This document shows positions 1 to 8,321 of a stretch of 64,000 nt of DNA, one piece after another (position 1 is the stretch's first letter; every line of letters begins with the position of its first letter). The position numbers were made by a program, and so were the translations under genes. This DNA comes from Pseudoxanthomonas sangjuensis (GTDB taxonomy: Bacteria > Pseudomonadota > Gammaproteobacteria > Xanthomonadales > Xanthomonadaceae). The stretch covers positions 1-64,000 of the forward strand of contig NZ_PDWR01000008.1 of the NCBI RefSeq assembly GCF_010211755.1, read 5' to 3'. Below the pieces are notes generated by a model. That model was not told the origin of the DNA. It ran no database searches and saw only the letters and a list, made by a program, of their open reading frames with translations.

Positions 1-65
1 GGCTGGCTGGCCTGCTCAACCGCACCGCGCTTGAACTCGGTGCTGAACTTCCTTCGCTTCGACAT
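1..65 (-). mobile_element. IS3-family transposase OrfA, N-terminal fragment (cut by window edge)
   Basis: The minus strand reads ATG then MSKRRKFSTEFKRGAVEQAS before the window ends. This basic N-terminus followed by the helix-turn-helix lead (RRKFSxEFKxxAV) is the signature of the OrfA subunit of IS3-family transposases. A GAGGAG ribosome-binding site sits just upstream of the start. The body of the element lies outside the window to the left, so intactness cannot be judged. OrfA normally works with OrfB, made by a -1 frameshift, to cut and paste the element. Confidence 0.8.
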
Positions 66-101
66 GAACACTCCTCATGGCCTTGATCGGCCTTCTCGTA
101 A

Positions 102-123
102 GTGTCCGTGAAAACGGGGGTGA
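102..123 (-). repeat. Probable terminal inverted repeat of the IS3-type element
   Basis: GTGTCCGTGAAAACGGGGG lies 37 bases upstream of the transposase start. Short ends containing TTTTCACGGACA close to orfA are common in IS3 elements, so this probably marks the element's outer edge. The exact boundary and any target duplication cannot be fixed without the other end. Confidence 0.5.
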
Positions 124-178
124 ACCCCCGGTTGCGGCGAAGGATTCGAAAGGCGAGGCGAAACCTGCGCGGCGTGGC

Positions 179-246
179 GGCGGGTCGTGACCCGCCCTTC
201 CGTGTCTCAAAATGTGCGTAAGGCGGGTTAAAACCCGCCCTACCGG
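179..246. repeat. Two adjacent REP-like hairpins
   Basis: GGCGGGTC-GT-GACCCGCC at 179-196 and GGCGGGTT-AA-AACCCGCC at 222-239. The second sits inside GCGTAAGGCGGGTTAAAACC and its complement (216-246). The same unit recurs at 740-770 and 2125-2150. The GTAA/GTAG-headed palindromic form resembles the REP sequences scattered between genes in Xanthomonadaceae. Confidence 0.7.
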
Positions 247-329
247 TCCCCCGTTTCGAGCGGGAAAATTCCGGGGTTTTCCGTGCGCTGGCGCGCCGTT
301 GCCAGTCAAGGATGACGGCAAATGCCGGA

Positions 330-343
330 TTGATTCTGATCAA
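330..343. promoter_or_regulatory. Perfect FNR/ANR-type operator
   Basis: TTGATTCTGATCAA matches the TTGAT-N4-ATCAA consensus of Crp/Fnr-family oxygen sensors at every fixed position. An activating site centred near -41.5 would put a transcript start near 378, reading toward the small membrane protein (575) and the flavocytochrome (844). This implies, but does not prove, induction of those genes under low oxygen. Confidence 0.6.
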
Positions 344-574
344 GGCATTCCGGGGTGATGTTCATTACCGTGGTGTCGCGCGGGGTTGGCGCACTGCGGC
401 GGCTGCAGGTGATGCGGCGATTGCGCCAATCGGTGTTCCGGCCGGTGCCGGAAGACTGTTTGAGGCAGCAAGCGAACGGGCAGGCGCGCATGCCGATGAT
501 GGCGGGTGGCTATATTCGCCCGGCCCTGGTGAGTTACCCGATCAAGCCGGGTAGCGTCCGGAAAGGAGGCGAAA

Positions 575-745
575 ATGAGCCCCGTACTGCGCGAGATCCT
601 GATGGAGCCGGTGGGTTGGCTGGCCATCGGCGGCAGCCTGGTCATGTTTGCGTTGGTGGTGGGCATACACTTGTATGTCCGCAAGCAGATTCGCCGGGCA
701 GAGCGGGACCTGGCGGCGAAACAGGATGCCGAAAAACGCGCGTAA
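575..745 (+). CDS. Small single-span membrane protein (DUF3149-like)
   Basis: A 56-residue protein behind a very strong ribosome-binding site (AAAGGAGG). It begins MSPVLREILMEPVGWLAIGG, has one hydrophobic helix at about residues 13-34, then a highly basic and charged tail (VRKQIRRAERD). This layout (short cytoplasmic lead ending in D/E-PVG, one membrane span, RK-rich tail) resembles DUF3149 proteins, which have no known function. Its stop codon lies inside a REP-like hairpin, and the flavocytochrome gene follows about 100 bases later on the same strand. The FNR box upstream suggests the two may respond to oxygen together. Family assignment is from pattern memory only. Confidence 0.6.
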   Translation: MSPVLREILMEPVGWLAIGGSLVMFALVVGIHLYVRKQIRRAERDLAAKQDAEKRA

Positions 746-770
746 GACGGGTCAATGCCCGCCCGACCGG
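740..770. repeat. REP-like hairpin copy
   Basis: GCGTAAGACGGGTCAATGCC and following bases. A diverged copy of the 216-246 unit, with stem GACGGGTC against the downstream GCCCGCC. It overlaps the stop codon of the small membrane protein and may act as a weak terminator or RNA-stabilising element. Confidence 0.55.
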
Positions 771-843
771 GACGGGTCGGGCGCCCTGAGGTTGCCAACT
801 GGGCGCCTGGAAGTCGCTACTACCTAAGTGGGGTTCTGCAGCC

Positions 844-2109
844 ATGTACCTCAAGCCGCGTTACACCGTCGCCTTCCTGATTCTGGCCAGTACGGCGCTC
901 ACGGCGCTGGGACTGCCGGCGGGCACGCGCATCGGCATGCCGGCGGCGAGTCTCGCGTCGGGGGTGGCGGCGTTGTCGCTCATGGCGTCCGCGGCCGTTC
1001 TCGGCGCGCGCTGGAAGTTCGTCGAATCGGTTTTCGGCGGCCTCGACCGCGTCTACGTCGTGCACAAATGGCTGGGCGTCTGGGCGCTGGGCCTGGCCTC
1101 GTTCCACCTGGTGTTCAAGGCGGGCATGCCGGGCTGGGAGACTGCCGTCATACTGCCGTTGCCGGATGGCTGGCCGCGATTCCTTCGCCAGTTCTCCTTC
1201 GTCGGCCTGATGTTCATCGTGCTGCTGGCCTTGAATCGCAACATCCCCTATGGCGTGTGGCGATGGTGGCACAAGCTGTCCGGGCTGCTGTTCGTGGTGG
1301 TGGCGTTGCACTGGCTCAGTTTCAAGCAGCCGATCCCGTTGGATAGCGCGGCCGGCATCTGGCTGGCTGCGCTGTCGGCAGCGGGGGTGGCGGGCGCGTT
1401 CTACAAGCTTCTGTTGTACCCGCTGCTGTCCGCGCACGCCGAATACCAGGTGGTCGGCGTGCGCTCCGGCGGGGCGGCGATGCATCTGGAATTGGAGCCG
1501 GTACGGAAGGGCATCGATTTCCAGCCCGGCCAGTTCGGCTTCCTGCGCATGAACGTGGAGGGCATGCGCGAACCGCATCCGTTCACCATCGCGTCGGGCA
1601 GCGGCGGGAAGGGCCGGGTCTGCTTCGAGATCCGCAGCCTGGGCGATTTCACGGGCAAGCTGGTCGCCACCGCGAGCGTCGGGATGCGCGCGGACATCTA
1701 TGCGCCGCACGGGCGGTTCCTGCGCCGGCAGGAGGCGCGGCGCGAGGTCTGGGTCGGCGGCGGCGTCGGCATCTCCTCCTTCATCGCCTGGCTTCAGGAT
1801 CCCCGCGCCGGAAGCTTCGACAAGGTCACGCTGTTCTATTTCCACACGCCCGGACGCGATTTCCCGGAAGTGCCGGTGATGGCGTCCATGGCGCGCGAGC
1901 GCGGGGTGGAACTGGTGCCCGTCGCGGGCGGGCCGTCGGATCCGGCGTTCGTCGATCGCATCGGCAGCATCTGCCAGGAAACGGCTCCGGCCGAGATCGA
2001 CGTGGCGTTCTGCGGCCCGCGCGGCCTGCTGGCGCAGGTAAGCCGGACCCTGCAGGCGAAAGGGGTGCCCGGTGCAAACGTACGCCACGAATTTTCCGAA
2101 TTCCGATGA
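844..2109 (+). CDS. Ferric-reductase-like transmembrane flavocytochrome
   Basis: A 421-residue membrane oxidoreductase. Residues 1 to about 190 form five or six hydrophobic helices with paired histidines (HKWLG near 75, FHLVF near 88, WWHKLSG near 138, LHWLSF near 151) that would hold two b-type haems. The second half is a ferredoxin-reductase module: FAD-binding EPHPFTIAS, an NAD(P)-binding VGGGVGISSF and a terminal CGPRG loop ending in HEFSEF. It would pass electrons from NAD(P)H through FAD and haem across the membrane, as in ferric reductases and NADPH oxidases. The acceptor (ferric iron, oxygen or another) cannot be told from sequence. An FNR box lies upstream of the neighbouring small gene. 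Confidence 0.85.
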   Translation: MYLKPRYTVAFLILASTALTALGLPAGTRIGMPAASLASGVAALSLMASAAVLGARWKFVESVFGGLDRVYVVHKWLGVWALGLASFHLVFKAGMPGWETAVILPLPDGWPRFLRQFSFVGLMFIVLLALNRNIPYGVWRWWHKLSGLLFVVVALHWLSFKQPIPLDSAAGIWLAALSAAGVAGAFYKLLLYPLLSAHAEYQVVGVRSGGAAMHLELEPVRKGIDFQPGQFGFLRMNVEGMREPHPFTIASGSGGKGRVCFEIRSLGDFTGKLVATASVGMRADIYAPHGRFLRRQEARREVWVGGGVGISSFIAWLQDPRAGSFDKVTLFYFHTPGRDFPEVPVMASMARERGVELVPVAGGPSDPAFVDRIGSICQETAPAEIDVAFCGPRGLLAQVSRTLQAKGVPGANVRHEFSEFR

Positions 2110-2124
2110 CGATTTTTTGAACGC

Positions 2125-2150
2125 GCGTAAGGCGGGTTGAAACCCGCCCG
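2125..2150. repeat. REP-like hairpin between convergent genes
   Basis: GCGTAAGGCGGGTTGAAACC followed by CGCCCG, with stem GGCGGGTT-GA-AACCCGCC. It lies between the convergent stops at 2109 and 2154 and could terminate both transcripts. Confidence 0.65.
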
Positions 2151-2153
2151 CTT

Positions 2154-2651
2154 TCATGCCATCGCCTTGTGCGACTCGAACGGCAGCAGTTGCGCGCCTT
2201 CGTGGACGATGGCGAAACCCGCCGCTTCCATGTGTTCGCGGTCGGCATCGACCAGCACCAGGATGTTGCCGGCTTCGATTTCCGCGCTGAACTTGCGGCG
2301 GATCGGATCGGGCACCGAAGCGCCGACCAGCGCGGCGATCCAGCCGCCGATGGCCGCGCCGACCACGATGGCGGCGATGGCGCCGGCCCAGCTGATGCCC
2401 GGCGTGGACACCAGCATCGCCGCCACCCCGGCCAGCAGGCCGGTGGCGGCGCCGTAACCGATGCCGCGCATCGCCGCCGGCAGCATGTCGGTGTCGGCCT
2501 CCTTGCGCGCGTTGCGGATCGAATGCAGCTCGATGTCCGGGCGTGCGACCAGCAGCAGGTCGCGGTTGTCCACGCCTGCGCGGCGTGCGGCCCGGAGGGC
2601 GGCCTGGGCGACGGCCAGGTCGGGTGCGCAGAACACGTGCCGGATCTTCAT
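2154..2651 (-). CDS. Small membrane protein of unknown function
   Basis: 165 residues starting MKIRHVFCAPDLAVAQAALR, with a good GGGAGGCGG ribosome-binding site. The N-terminal part (to about residue 60) looks like a small alpha/beta regulatory domain similar to the flavoprotein-like heads of general-stress proteins (alternating hydrophobic strands, RAGVDNRDLLLVAR). Two glycine-rich membrane helices follow at about 68-88 and 93-115, then a soluble tail with NILVLVDAD. Proteins of this type are common in Xanthomonadaceae and are annotated only as hypothetical or DUF1269-like. No function can be assigned. It stands alone, convergent with the flavocytochrome gene. Confidence 0.75.
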   Translation of the reverse strand: MKIRHVFCAPDLAVAQAALRAARRAGVDNRDLLLVARPDIELHSIRNARKEADTDMLPAAMRGIGYGAATGLLAGVAAMLVSTPGISWAGAIAAIVVGAAIGGWIAALVGASVPDPIRRKFSAEIEAGNILVLVDADREHMEAAGFAIVHEGAQLLPFESHKAMA

Positions 2652-3010
2652 GTCCGCCTCCCGTGCATGCAGGGAGGCTTCCGCGCTGGAAGCCGTCCCG
2701 GGACTGGAAACCGTTCGCATCGGGCGCAGCGGAGCGCCGCTCCGCGAAGTCGAACCACCCGGTTTGCGAGGATGAACGGCCCTTCGACTTCGCGCCTTCG
2801 GCGCTACGCCCAGGGTGGTCGGGATCTCGGGGCAGGTTCTAGGCCCGCGGCCGTTATGCCGGCGTGACGGCGGGAATCGCGCGCGGGCCGGCGCGTCCGT
2901 GCCGGATTTCCCGGCGAATGCGCGTTCCGCGCTGCGGCATGGCCCGGGCCAAAGGGAAAACCCGCCGTGCGGCGGGCCTTCCCGATGCCGCGGCGACGAC
3001 GCGCGCCGGC
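2652..3010. other. 359-base intergenic stretch
   Basis: No gene recognised. The left part holds the start region of the preceding minus-strand gene. The centre contains a CCCTTCGACTTCGCGCCTTC-type dispersed intergenic sequence common in this family. The right end has the symporter terminator (2957-2976). Confidence 0.5.
2957..2976 (-). terminator. Rho-independent terminator of the galactonate operon
   Basis: On the minus strand, CCCGCC-GCAC-GGCGGG is followed directly by TTTT, about 35 bases after the stop of the sugar symporter gene. This is a textbook intrinsic terminator and would end the dgoR-to-symporter transcript. Confidence 0.8.
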
Positions 3011-4570
3011 TTACCAGAACGTCACGTACAGCGCGACGAGGATGGCGATCACCGCAAGGCTGGCGACGTTGAAGAACGGCGACGTCGCGTAGCGGACGCC
3101 GTCGGTGCGGATGCGGTCGCGCGCGGCGCCGCTCTTCGTCGCCAGCGACACGACGACCGCCAGCGCCAGCGCCAGCAGGAACACCAGGCCGATCCGGTCC
3201 ATGAACGGCAGCGCCGGCCACGCCAGCTTCAGCACGATCGACAGCGCGAACGAACCGATCGCCGCGGCCAGCGCGCCGGCCTCGTTGGCGCGCTTCCAGA
3301 ACAGGCCGAGCAGGAAGATCACCACGATGCCGGGGGTGAAGAAGCCGGTGAACTCCTGGATGTACTGGAAGCCCTGGTCGAAGCCGCCCAGCAGCGGTCT
3401 GGCGGTCAGCACCGCCACGGCGATCGCCGAGATCGCGGCGATGCGGCCGACCCGCACCAGCGTCGCCTGCGATGCGTCGGCGCGGCGCTTGGCGTAGAAG
3501 TCGAGGGTGAAGATGGTCGCCACCGAATTGATCTTCGACGCCAGCGACGCGACGACCGCGGCGACCAGCGCGGCGAACACCAGGCCGAGCACGCCCGGCG
3601 GCAGCAGGCCCATCATCGTCGGATAGGCGGCGTCGGGCTTGGCCAGGTTCGGCGCCAGCACCACCGCGGCGATGCCCGGCAGCACCACGATCACCGGCAT
3701 CAGCAGTTTCAGGAACGCGGCGAACACCACGCCCTTCTGCGCCTCGCCGATGTCCCGGGCCGCCAGCGCGCGCTGGATGATGTACTGGTTGAAGCCCCAG
3801 TAGCTCACGTTGGCGATCCACATGCCGCCGACCAGCACCGACAGCCCCGGCAGGTCCTTGTAGAACGGGTTGGAGCGGTCGAGGATCATCTCGAACTTGC
3901 CCGGGTGCTGCGCCCACAGCGCGTTGAAGCCGGCGACGACGCTGCCGTCGCCGATCTTCGCCAGCGTGATGCCGGTGACCAGCAGGCCGCCCAGCACCAG
4001 CAGGGTGACCTGCACGATGTCGGTCAGCGCCACCGCCTTCAGCCCGCCGTACAACTGGTAGGCGAGGGCGAAGCCGCCGAGCAGGGCCAGCGCCAGCAGC
4101 TGGTCCAGGCCGGTCACCTGCGCCACCGCGATCGAACCCAGCCACAGGATCGAGGTCAGGTTGACGAACACGTACAGGCCCAGCCAGAACACCGCCATCA
4201 GCGTGCGGATGCGGCCGCCGTAGCGCTCCTCGAGGAACTGCGGCATCGTGGTGATGCCGTTGCGCAGGAATATCGGCAGGAACCACTTGCCGACGATCAG
4301 CAGGGTCAGCGCCGCCATCCATTCGTAGGACGCGATCGCCAGGCCGATGGCGTAGCCGGAGCCGGACATGCCGATGATCTGCTCGGCGGAGATGTTGGCG
4401 GCGATCAGCGAGGCGCCGATCGCCCACCACGGCAGCGCGCGGCTGGCGAGGAAGTAGTCCTCGGCCGACTTGCGGTGGCCGCCCTTCTCGCGCGAGACCA
4501 GCTGAGCGAGCACGAAGATGCCGGCCAGGTAGGCCAGCACGATGCCGATGTCGAGTGGAGTCAGGGTCAT
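3011..4570 (-). CDS. Sodium/sugar symporter (SSS family, vSGLT-like)
   Basis: 519 residues, 13-14 hydrophobic helices. The N-terminus carries the family signature (DYFLASRALPWWAIGASLIAAN, then SAEQIIGMSGSG), with AxxNISAEQ forming the sodium/sugar core seen in Vibrio SGLT. It would import a hexose such as galactose with Na+. It is the last gene of the galactonate operon, 36 bases after the lactonase stop, and is followed by a strong terminator. Placement with galactonate catabolic genes suggests galactose, or possibly galactonate, as substrate, but SSS transporters also take glucose and other sugars, so the substrate is inference. Confidence 0.85.
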   Translation of the reverse strand: MTLTPLDIGIVLAYLAGIFVLAQLVSREKGGHRKSAEDYFLASRALPWWAIGASLIAANISAEQIIGMSGSGYAIGLAIASYEWMAALTLLIVGKWFLPIFLRNGITTMPQFLEERYGGRIRTLMAVFWLGLYVFVNLTSILWLGSIAVAQVTGLDQLLALALLGGFALAYQLYGGLKAVALTDIVQVTLLVLGGLLVTGITLAKIGDGSVVAGFNALWAQHPGKFEMILDRSNPFYKDLPGLSVLVGGMWIANVSYWGFNQYIIQRALAARDIGEAQKGVVFAAFLKLLMPVIVVLPGIAAVVLAPNLAKPDAAYPTMMGLLPPGVLGLVFAALVAAVVASLASKINSVATIFTLDFYAKRRADASQATLVRVGRIAAISAIAVAVLTARPLLGGFDQGFQYIQEFTGFFTPGIVVIFLLGLFWKRANEAGALAAAIGSFALSIVLKLAWPALPFMDRIGLVFLLALALAVVVSLATKSGAARDRIRTDGVRYATSPFFNVASLAVIAILVALYVTFW

Positions 4571-4606
4571 GCCGTGGGTTCTCCGGAAGGAAGGCGGATC
4601 GCGGGT

Positions 4607-5512
4607 TCAGCGGGCGGGCGCGGCGGCGGGATCGCCGGCGAAGCGCGGTTCGGGCAGGCCGCGCGCGCCGGCGGCGAGCGCGAACAGCGCGCCGGCGCGG
4701 CGGTCGCGTTCGCGCGCGGCCGCGTCCATGCCGTCGTGCGCGCTGGTGACGTAGAGCGTGCCGAGGTCGCGGCCGCCGAACGCGGGCCGGGTCGGTTGCC
4801 GGGTGGGGAGGCGGACCACCCGGTCCTCGCGGCCGTCGGCCAGGTAGCGCACCACGCGCGCCGCGCCCCATTGCGCGTTCCACAGCGCGCCCTCGGCGTC
4901 GACCGCCGAGCCGTCCGGCTCGCCCGCGTGGCCGGACAGGTCGACGAAGGTCTCGGCCGCGCCGATCGCGTCGCCATACGCGCAGCGTTCGATGCGCTTG
5001 CGCGGCGAATCGCAGAAGTACATCGTCGCGCCGTCCGGGCTGAAGGCGATGCTGTTGGCGATGGCGACCTTCGGCAGCGGCAGCGCTTCGAGGCCAAGGT
5101 CGGGATTCAAGCGGTAGAAGCCGCCGACCGCGCGCCTGTCGCCGCCGTCGCGCGGTTCGTGCAGCGTGCCGAACACGAAGCGGCCCTGGCGGTCGCAGGC
5201 GCCGTCGTTGGCGCGCGTGTCGAGGCCGGGCTCGATGTCGTGCAGCGTGCGCAGCTCGCCGCTGTCGAGGTGGAAGAACGCCAGTCGCGACGCCAGCGCC
5301 AGCAGCAGCCAGTCGTCGGCCTCGCACAGCGCGAGCGAAGCCAGCCGCTCCGGCAGCGCCCAGGTGCGCACCGCGCCGTCGGCCGGGCGCAGCCGCCACA
5401 GCGTCGCCGCGTGGATGTCGGTCCAGTACAGCGCCTGCGCGCGTTCGCACCACAGCACGCCTTCGCCGAGCCGGTTGCCGGCGTCGAGTACGACTTCGGC
5501 CGCGGCGCTCAC
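4607..5512 (-). CDS. SMP-30/gluconolactonase family sugar lactonase
   Basis: 301 residues from a GTG start (VSAAAEVVLDAG). The frame is open further upstream, but that part is arginine-rich low-complexity translation and overlaps nothing conserved. SMP-30 beta-propeller features are present: NRLGEGVLW at the start (metal-binding Glu), RANDGACDRQGRFVFGT, ANSIAFSPDG and GEPDGSAVDAEG. Members hydrolyse aldono-lactones using a bound divalent metal. Between dgoD and the symporter, the likely job is opening galactono-1,4-lactone to galactonate. A second, separate member lies at 21175-22092 in the arabinose cluster. Confidence 0.85.
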   Translation of the reverse strand: MSAAAEVVLDAGNRLGEGVLWCERAQALYWTDIHAATLWRLRPADGAVRTWALPERLASLALCEADDWLLLALASRLAFFHLDSGELRTLHDIEPGLDTRANDGACDRQGRFVFGTLHEPRDGGDRRAVGGFYRLNPDLGLEALPLPKVAIANSIAFSPDGATMYFCDSPRKRIERCAYGDAIGAAETFVDLSGHAGEPDGSAVDAEGALWNAQWGAARVVRYLADGREDRVVRLPTRQPTRPAFGGRDLGTLYVTSAHDGMDAAARERDRRAGALFALAAGARGLPEPRFAGDPAAAPAR

Positions 5513-5606
5513 CGCCGGCCCCCGTCGACGACGAACGCCCGGGCGGTGCGCCTGCGGCTGGCGGGGCCGGGATGGCCGGCGCGGTTTGGATCCGTGCCCA
5601 TCGCCG

Positions 5607-6755
5607 TCACCATTCGGCCACGCTGCCGTCGGCATGCCGCCACACCGGGTTGCGCCAGCGGTGGCCCTCGATGGCGCGTTCCTCGACGTAGGCCTGGTTC
5701 ATCTCGATGCCCAGCCCCGGGCCTTCCGGCATCGCCACGTAGCCGTCGCGGTAGTCGAACGGCGCGCGGTCGGCGAGGTAGTCGAGCAGGTCGTTGGCGG
5801 CGTTGTAGTGGATGCCCAGGCTCTGTTCCTGGATGAAGGCGTTGTAGCAGACCGCGTCGAGCTGCAGGTTCGCGGCCAGCGCGATCGGGCCGAGCGGGCA
5901 GTGCAGGGCGAGGGCGACGTCGTAGGCCTCGGCCATCGCCGCGATCTTGCGCGTCTCGGTGATGCCGCCGGCGTGCGAGGGGTCGGGCTGGATGATGTCG
6001 ACGCCGCCGGCCTGCAGCACGCGCTTGAAGTCGTAGCGCGAGTACAGGCGCTCGCCCAGCGCGATCGGCGCGGCCGAGATCGCGGCCAGCTCCGGGATCG
6101 CCTCGAGGTGTTCGGACAGCACCGGTTCCTCGACGAACATCAGCCCGAACGGCCGGAGTTCGTGCAGCAGCACCTTGGCCATCGGCCTGTGCACGCGGCC
6201 GTGGAAGTCGACGCCGAGGCCGATGTCGGGGCCGACCGCGTCGCGCACCGCCTGCACGTTCTCCAGCGCGCGGGTGACCTTGGCGTGGCTGTCGACGAAC
6301 TGCAGTTCTTCGGTGCCGTTCATCTTCACCGCGGTGAAGCCGCGCGCCACCGCTTCCTTCGCCGCGCGCGCGGTATCGGCCGGGCGGTCGCCGCCGATCC
6401 ACGAATACACCCGGATGCGCTCGCGCACCTTGCCGCCGAGCAGTGCGTGCACCGGCACGCCGAGCGCCTTGCCGTGGATGTCCCACAGCGCCTGGTCGAG
6501 GCCGGCCAGCGCGCTCATCAGCACCGGCCCGCCGCGGTAGAAGCCGGCGCGGTACAGCACGTTCCAGTGGTCCTCGATCCGTCGCGGGTCCTTGCCGAGC
6601 AGGTAGTCGGACAGCTCGTCGACCGCCGCGGCGACGGTGTGCGCGCGGCCTTCGACGACCGGCTCGCCCCAGCCGCTGATGCCGGCATCGGTGTCGATGC
6701 GCAGGAACAGCCAGCGTGGCGGGACCAGATAGGTGGTGATGGCGGTGATCTTCAT
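5607..6755 (-). CDS. dgoD: D-galactonate dehydratase
   Basis: 382 residues, the usual DgoD length. An enolase-superfamily enzyme that removes water from D-galactonate to give 2-dehydro-3-deoxy-D-galactonate. Visible family motifs: the capping domain start [25 protein letters not shown], the metal ligands GVDFHGR, FVEEPVL and GERL, and the base [14 protein letters not shown]. The start ATG overlaps the stop of dgoA (ATGA), so the two are translationally coupled. The next gene downstream is the lactonase. Confidence 0.95.
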   Translation of the reverse strand: MKITAITTYLVPPRWLFLRIDTDAGISGWGEPVVEGRAHTVAAAVDELSDYLLGKDPRRIEDHWNVLYRAGFYRGGPVLMSALAGLDQALWDIHGKALGVPVHALLGGKVRERIRVYSWIGGDRPADTARAAKEAVARGFTAVKMNGTEELQFVDSHAKVTRALENVQAVRDAVGPDIGLGVDFHGRVHRPMAKVLLHELRPFGLMFVEEPVLSEHLEAIPELAAISAAPIALGERLYSRYDFKRVLQAGGVDIIQPDPSHAGGITETRKIAAMAEAYDVALALHCPLGPIALAANLQLDAVCYNAFIQEQSLGIHYNAANDLLDYLADRAPFDYRDGYVAMPEGPGLGIEMNQAYVEERAIEGHRWRNPVWRHADGSVAEW

Positions 6756-7387
6756 GGTTGCGGGTCGGTTCGGGCGGCGTTCCAGGTGGCGACGAATTCG
6801 CGCGCGCGGCGGGCGACGTCGGCGGCGTCGCGGCCCGGCGCGGACAGCGCCGAACCGATGCCGAAGCCGGCGGCGCCGGCGGCGCGGTAGTCGGCGATGC
6901 GCTGCGGGGTGATGCCGCCGACCGGCAGCACGGCGGTGCCGGCCGGCAGCACGCTGCGCCAGGCTTTCAACACGGACGGGCCGAGTTGTTCGGCGGGGAA
7001 CAGCTTCAGCGCATCGGCGCCGGCGCGCAGTGCGGCGAAGGCCTCGCTCGGCGTCGCCGCGCCGGGCACGCACGGCAGGCCGGCGCGCTTCGCCGCGGCG
7101 ATCACCGCGGCGTCGGTGTGCGGCATCACGATCAACCGCCCGCCCGCCGCGGCCACGGCCTCGACCTGCGCCGGTTCCAGCACGGTGCCGGCGCCGACCA
7201 CGCAGCGCTCGCCGAATCCGCGCGCCAGCGCGGCGATGCCGTCGAGCGGCTGCGGCGAATTCAGCGGCACCTCGAGGATGCGGAAGCCGGCGTCGTACAG
7301 CGCGGCGCCGATCGCCGGCGCTTCCGTCGGGGTCAGGCCGCGCAGGATCGCGACCAGCGGCAAGGGCTGCAGCCAATCGGGTTTCAT
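6752..7387 (-). CDS. dgoA: 2-dehydro-3-deoxy-6-phosphogalactonate aldolase
   Basis: 211 residues, a class I KDPG/KDPGal aldolase. It splits 2-dehydro-3-deoxy-6-phosphogalactonate into pyruvate and glyceraldehyde 3-phosphate. Motifs: [14 protein letters not shown] at the start, the catalytic Glu in [16 protein letters not shown], and the Schiff-base lysine in [16 protein letters not shown]-type phosphate binding is seen at LPVGGIT. ATGA overlaps on both sides couple it to dgoK and dgoD. The stand-alone aldolase plus separate dehydratase differs from the fused dgoA-D annotation of older E. coli records. Confidence 0.94.
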   Translation of the reverse strand: MKPDWLQPLPLVAILRGLTPTEAPAIGAALYDAGFRILEVPLNSPQPLDGIAALARGFGERCVVGAGTVLEPAQVEAVAAAGGRLIVMPHTDAAVIAAAKRAGLPCVPGAATPSEAFAALRAGADALKLFPAEQLGPSVLKAWRSVLPAGTAVLPVGGITPQRIADYRAAGAAGFGIGSALSAPGRDAADVARRAREFVATWNAARTDPQP

Positions 7388-8319
7388 CGGGGATGCTCCG
7401 TGGGGGAAACCAGGCCGGCGTCGGCGGCGATGCGCCACAGGCCATGCGCGGCGGCATCGGCGGCGGCGGTGCGCGAAGCGATCCCGAACTGCTGCAACGC
7501 AAGCCGGTAGCGCGCGCACAACGCGACGTCGCCGACCAGCACCGGCGCGTCCGCCTCTGCGCCGGCCTCCGCGCACCGCGCGCGCATGCCGCGGATCTCC
7601 TCGCCGACCAGCAGGCCGGACAGCCAGGCCGGCACCGCGCGCGCGGCAAGGCTGCCGTCCAGCAGCCGCGCGCGCGCGGCGAAGATCCGGGTCAGCGCGC
7701 CGGCCGCGCCGCTGTCGCGCGCGGTGCGGACTCCGTCGACGAAGGCCGGTTCGTCGCCGGCATCGCGGTCGCCGCCGGTATCGGCGCCGAGGATCGAATG
7801 CCGCAGCAGCAGCGCGTACAGCTCGCCGGTCATCGCGGTGCGGAAGCCGCGCACTTCGCCGTCGCGCACCTCGACCCACTTGCTGTGGGTGCCGGGCAAT
7901 ACCAGGGTCGCGCGGGCGGCCAGCGCCGGGTCGCGCGCGACGGCGCCGAGTACCTGGGTCTCTTCGCCGCGCATCACGTCGGGGCCCCGTGGATCGCGCA
8001 GGCCGGGCACCAGCCGCAGCGGCGCGCCATCGGCGGCGACGATTTCGCCGAGCGCGCGCGCCAGCCGCGCCACGCCGGTCGGCGTGGCGAGGTAGGGCAT
8101 CTCGCGCCAGCCGCCGCGCGCGCCGACCATGCCGGCGGCGATGCGCGGCAACCGCGGCCAGCCGCGGCTGATGCCGGCCAGCGCCGCGGCGAAGCCGCCT
8201 TCGGGCAGGTTGCGCAGGCCCCACGGTTGCCGCCGGGTCTCGAGGATCGATCCGTCGCCGGCGAGCAGGTAGCCGCGCAGGCTGCTGGTTCCCCAGTCGA
8301 GGGCGATCAGCGCGGCCAT
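7384..8319 (-). CDS. dgoK: 2-dehydro-3-deoxygalactonokinase
   Basis: 311 residues, DgoK family. It phosphorylates 2-dehydro-3-deoxy-D-galactonate at position 6 with ATP. The N-terminal phosphate-1 motif [14 protein letters not shown], followed by GMVGARGGW, the [13 protein letters not shown] block and [11 protein letters not shown], are all typical. Its start lies two bases after the dgoR stop and its stop overlaps dgoA (ATGA), so it belongs to the same operon. Confidence 0.94.
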   Translation of the reverse strand: MAALIALDWGTSSLRGYLLAGDGSILETRRQPWGLRNLPEGGFAAALAGISRGWPRLPRIAAGMVGARGGWREMPYLATPTGVARLARALGEIVAADGAPLRLVPGLRDPRGPDVMRGEETQVLGAVARDPALAARATLVLPGTHSKWVEVRDGEVRGFRTAMTGELYALLLRHSILGADTGGDRDAGDEPAFVDGVRTARDSGAAGALTRIFAARARLLDGSLAARAVPAWLSGLLVGEEIRGMRARCAEAGAEADAPVLVGDVALCARYRLALQQFGIASRTAAADAAAHGLWRIAADAGLVSPTEHPR

Positions 8320-8321
8320 CT

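Larger units (their letters stand above)
66..574. other. Gene-poor stretch with IS end, REP-like hairpins and an FNR box
   Basis: No convincing gene fills these 509 bases. They hold the IS end (about 102-123), two REP-like hairpins (179-196 and 216-246) and an FNR/ANR box (330-343). An open frame from 355 has codon-like GC at third positions, but it matches no family I recognise and runs across the start of the next gene. A transcript from an FNR-activated promoter would have a leader of roughly 200 bases, or a short unrecognised gene, before position 575. Confidence 0.5.

Noticed and set aside
355-789. Open frame downstream of the FNR box
   Set aside because: Third-position GC looks coding-like, but no family is recognised. 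It crosses the strong ribosome-binding site and start of the small membrane protein in another frame. Left as possible only.
2864-5836. About 990-codon plus-strand frame across the symporter and lactonase
   Set aside because: Antisense shadow of recognised minus-strand genes, with repetitive Arg/Gln/His composition and no motif.
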